Under the pieces are notes generated by a model that did no database searches, had not been told where the DNA came from, and saw only the letters and a list, made by a program, of their open reading frames with translations. A stretch of 64,000 bases of DNA, from positions 186,001-250,000 of the forward strand of contig NW_022148259.1 of NCBI RefSeq assembly GCF_901933205.1. Reading direction: 5' to 3'. This stretch comes from Camarhynchus parvulus. Its lineage: Eukaryota; Chordata; Aves; Passeriformes; Thraupidae. A program made the translations under genes and the position numbers. Position 1 is the stretch's first letter. Each line of letters starts with the position of its first letter. Below, piece by piece: positions 61,225 to 64,000 of the stretch.

Positions 61225-62255
61225 CCCAGTTTTATATATTACAATAAATAATTCTTTGTATACAATTACAATTGCTATATTTACAGATATTTATCTGAAC
61301 TTTTAAAGATATTTATAGAGTTTCTATTAAAATACGCATTTGAATTTGTTAAAAATGTAAATTTACATTTTAATTTAAAAATATTTAATGTTTTATATTT
61401 TAATACTATTTTTCTATTTATATTTTATATTTCTACTGTTGTATTTTATGTTTAGTATTTTTATAATTTTATGCTTTTATATTTTATACTTTTTATATTT
61501 TATAGTTTTACGATTTATATTTTTATTACTTACATATTACATTCTTAAAGTTTTATATTTCATATTTATACTTTATACCTTTATATATAATTATATTTTA
61601 TATCTTTTATGTCTATACATATATCTTATAATTCGTAATTATATATTTATATTTAATATTTATTTTTGTATTCTTATAATTTTGTTTATACATATTTGTA
61701 TTTTTATATTTATATTTTCTAATTCTGTATTTTAATACTTTATATTTCTATATATTGTATTTTTATATTCACACTTATATTTTATATTTTTATTTTGTAT
61801 TACATACTCATTTTTTATATTTTTATGTTTTTATATTTGATATATTTTACATTTGTAGTTTTTAAATTTATATTTTATTCTTATATTTCTATATTTCATA
61901 TTTATACTTTATATCTTTATATATATTTCTATTTTGTTCATTTTATATCTGTATTTATATTTTTATATTTTATACTTCTATCTTTATATATTTTTGTATC
62001 TTTATACTTACATTTTCTAATTCTATAACTTAATACTTTATATTTATTTCATAGTTTTATGATTTATATTTATTTTTGTATTTTAATATTTTAATTTTGC
62101 ATTATATCTTCATATTGTATACTCTAGTATTTATAGTTTATATTTTATACTTATATTTGTATTTTATATGTTTATATTTTTATATTTCATAGATTTATTT
62201 TTTATATTTCAATATTTTTATTTCAGTATTTCACATACATTTTTTAAAGAGCCAT
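61225..62255. repeat. 1 kb AT-rich island, TTTATATTTTTATATTT
   Basis: Sharp-edged block that is nearly all A and T, with degenerate TATATTTTTATATTTTATA units and a few ATTACATA words. It sits between ZNF576 and the XRCC1 3' end. No gene is seen; the short hydrophobic frames are composition artefacts. Confidence 0.85.
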
Positions 62256-62347
62256 CGCCCCTTTAAGAAGGCCCCGCCCACCTTTTAAAAGCCCCGCCCA
62301 CTTCCCCACCCCCATTAATGAACTCATTCATTTCTACGCAAATCCGC

Positions 62348-62353
62348 TTTATT
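62348..62353 (-). terminator. XRCC1: XRCC1 polyadenylation signal
   Basis: AATAAA on the minus strand (CTTTATTCC on the + strand) about 60 bases past the XRCC1 stop. The same CTTTATTCC word and spacing are seen at ZNF576. Confidence 0.55.
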
Positions 62354-62410
62354 CCACCTAAACAAAAAGGGGCGTGGCTTAAGGGAGGGGGCGTGTCCCC
62401 GCCGATGACA

Positions 62411-63912
62411 TCACTGCCGCGCTGATGACGTCACCAGGTAGGGCTGGGCTGGGATTGGCCGTTGCCGCTCCCCGCAGAGCAGCAGCCAATGGGGACGCAC
62501 GAACACCAGCGAGGGGCGGAGCTCCAGCGCCTGGGGGGGCGGAGATTGAAGTTAAACGGGGCGGGGCCACACCCAGCTAAGCCCCGCCCCCTTTCCTAGT
62601 TAGGCCACACCTCTTCGAAGGCGGGGTCCCAATCCTGTGACGTCACCACGTGGGTCACCGATTCGTCCATGTAGGGAGCCAGGGAGCTGCAGACCAGTGA
62701 AAACCAGTATGGACCAGTACGGACCGTACGGACCGGTATGGACCGGTATGGACCGGTATGGACCAGTATGGACCGAGTACGGACCGGTATGGACCAGTAT
62801 GGACCAGTATGGACCAGTATGGATGGGTCGTATCTCCCAGTTCCTTCCCAGTCCCCCCCAGTTCCCTCCCAGTATGAACCAGTACTAACCAGTGAACCCC
62901 AATCCCCTCCCAGTTTGATCCCAGTCCCTCCCAGTACAAACCAGTAACCCCAAATCCCTCTTTAACCCTTTCCCAGCCCCTCCCAGTTCCCTCCCAATCC
63001 ATCCCAGTACAAACCAGTGAACCCCAAGCCCCTCCCAGTCCATTCCCAGTTCCCTCCCAATACAAACCAGTATAACCCAGACCCCCCTTTAACCCCTTCC
63101 CAGTCGCCTCCCAGTACAAACCAGTAACCCTAAAACCATTCCCCATCTCTCCCAGTCCCATCCCAGTCCATCCCAGTCCGTCCCAGTCCATTCCCAGTAC
63201 AAACCAGTACAAACCAGTCCCTCCCAGTCCATCCCAGTCCCTCCCAGTCCATTCCCAGTACAAACCAGTCCGTCCCAGTACAAACCAGAGAACCCCAATC
63301 CCCTCCCAGTTTGATCCCAGTCCATCCCAGTCGCATCCCAGTCCCTCCCAGTACAAACCAGTGCAAACCAGTCCCTCCCAGTCCATTCCCAGTACAAACC
63401 AGTCCATTCCCAGTACAAACCAGTCCCTCCCAGTCCATTCCCAGTACAAACCAGTCCGTCCCAGTACAAACCAGTGAACCCCAATCCCCTCCCAGTTTGA
63501 TCCCAGTCCCTCCCAGTCCCTCCCAGTCCCTCCCAGTCCATCCCAGTCCGTCCCAGTCCTTCCCAGTCCCTCCCAGTCCATTCCCAGTCCCTCCCAGTAC
63601 AAACCAGTCCGTCCCAGTCCATCCCAGTCCCTCCCAGTCCATTCCCAGTCCCTGCCACTCCATTCCCAGTCCCTCCCAGTCCATCCCAGTCCATCCCAGT
63701 CCCTCCCAGTCCCTCCCAGTCCATTCCCAGTCCCTCCCAGTCCATTCCCAGTACAAACCAGTCCATTCCCAGTCCCTCCCAGTCCCTCCCAGTACAAACC
63801 AGTCCTCCCAGTCCCACTCACCCCCCGAACGCCACCACGAGGCGCCGCAGCCGCCGCCCCTCCCCCTCGGGGAACTCTCCGTGCAAAAAGAATTTTTTGT
63901 CCTCAAAAAAAT
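62411..63912 (-). CDS. XRCC1: XRCC1, last three exons (second BRCT domain), gene continues off the right edge
   Basis: Scaffold of single-strand-break repair; its C-terminal BRCT domain binds DNA ligase III. Minus-strand exons: 63822-63912, 62611-62686, 62411-62530. They read DFFEDKKFFLHGEFPEGE, then YMDESVTHVVTSQDWDPAFE, then LELRPSLVFVRPHWLLLCGE and a Pro/Gln-rich end with TGA at 62411-62413. These match the XRCC1 BRCT2 segments FFLYGEFPGDER, QEWDPSFEE and NPSLAFVRPRWIYSC in order. Phases agree at both junctions and no frame break is seen. The invariant BRCT tryptophan is present (RPHW). The 1.1 kb intron between the first two exons is a CCCAGTCCCTCCCAGTACAA minisatellite. Confidence 0.94.
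62690..63820 (-). repeat. CCCAGTCCCTCCCAGTACAA array in XRCC1 intron
   Basis: 62695-62830 is a 10-base GGACCAGTAT array. The rest is 10-base CCCAGTCCCT/CCCAGTCCAT units with CAGTACAAACCAGT and TTTAACCCTTTCCC cores. Same family as the LYPD3, PHLDB3, ETHE1 and PLAUR-like introns. Confidence 0.9.
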
Positions 63913-64000
63913 CTGTGTGGGGGGGAGGGAGGGGTCAGAAAACGGGGGGCGGGGCTAAAAGGGGAGGGGTGGGGGAGGGGCACGCACCGGGCAGGGGGGG

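Noticed and set aside
61225..62255. Retroelement or viral remnant in the AT island
   Set aside because: No reverse transcriptase, long terminal repeat or target duplication could be seen; it is only low-complexity A/T.

Overview
The window looks like a gene-dense, GC-rich vertebrate chromosome segment, most likely a bird microchromosome. It has short vertebrate exons with GT/AG borders. Its gene content matches human 19q13.2-q13.31, a region whose orthologues lie on small avian microchromosomes. Almost every intron is packed with minisatellites. No bacterial, viral or plasmid features were seen. The species cannot be named from sequence alone.

Layout, left to right. 1-14.9 kb: POU2F2 (OCT2 transcription factor, + strand), with introns made of tandem arrays; one POU-specific exon is damaged. 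14.9-21.5 kb: no recognisable gene; purine-rich, ATGGTCATGG-type, poly-A and GC-box repeats. 21.6-28.9 kb: ETHE1 (mitochondrial persulfide dioxygenase, +), seven exons, complete apart from one frame break. 29.0-38.5 kb: PHLDB3 (+), eleven phase-consistent exons ending in a PH domain, followed by a pyrimidine-rich 3' region. 39.2-44.7 kb: LYPD3 (Ly6/uPAR family, -). 45.9-49.4 kb: a PLAUR (urokinase receptor)-like gene (-). 49.7-52.6 kb: an unrecognised gene (-) encoding about fifteen 52-residue repeats and a C-terminal hydrophobic tail that looks like a GPI signal. 56.8-58.0 kb: a ZNF428-like C2H2 gene (+). 58.8-60.7 kb: ZNF576 (-), tail to tail with it. 62.4-63.9 kb: the last three exons of XRCC1 (-), covering its second BRCT domain; the gene continues past the right edge.

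Themes. First, many minisatellites contain exon edges: copies of a splice site plus 20-40 bases of the adjoining exon are tandemly repeated beside the real exon (POU2F2 three times, ETHE1 twice, PHLDB3 once, probably LYPD3 and PLAUR-like). Second, the CRE palindrome TGACGTCA occurs about 32 times, roughly thirty times the chance expectation, often inside exons. Third, six coding regions carry one- or two-base frame breaks in GC-rich or repetitive stretches, which suggests residual assembly indels rather than widespread gene death. Fourth, three neighbouring minus-strand genes (LYPD3, PLAUR-like, the 52-residue repeat gene) all appear to encode GPI-anchored surface proteins.

Coordinates of exons were cross-checked by reading-frame phase where possible; a few borders may be off by one or two bases.
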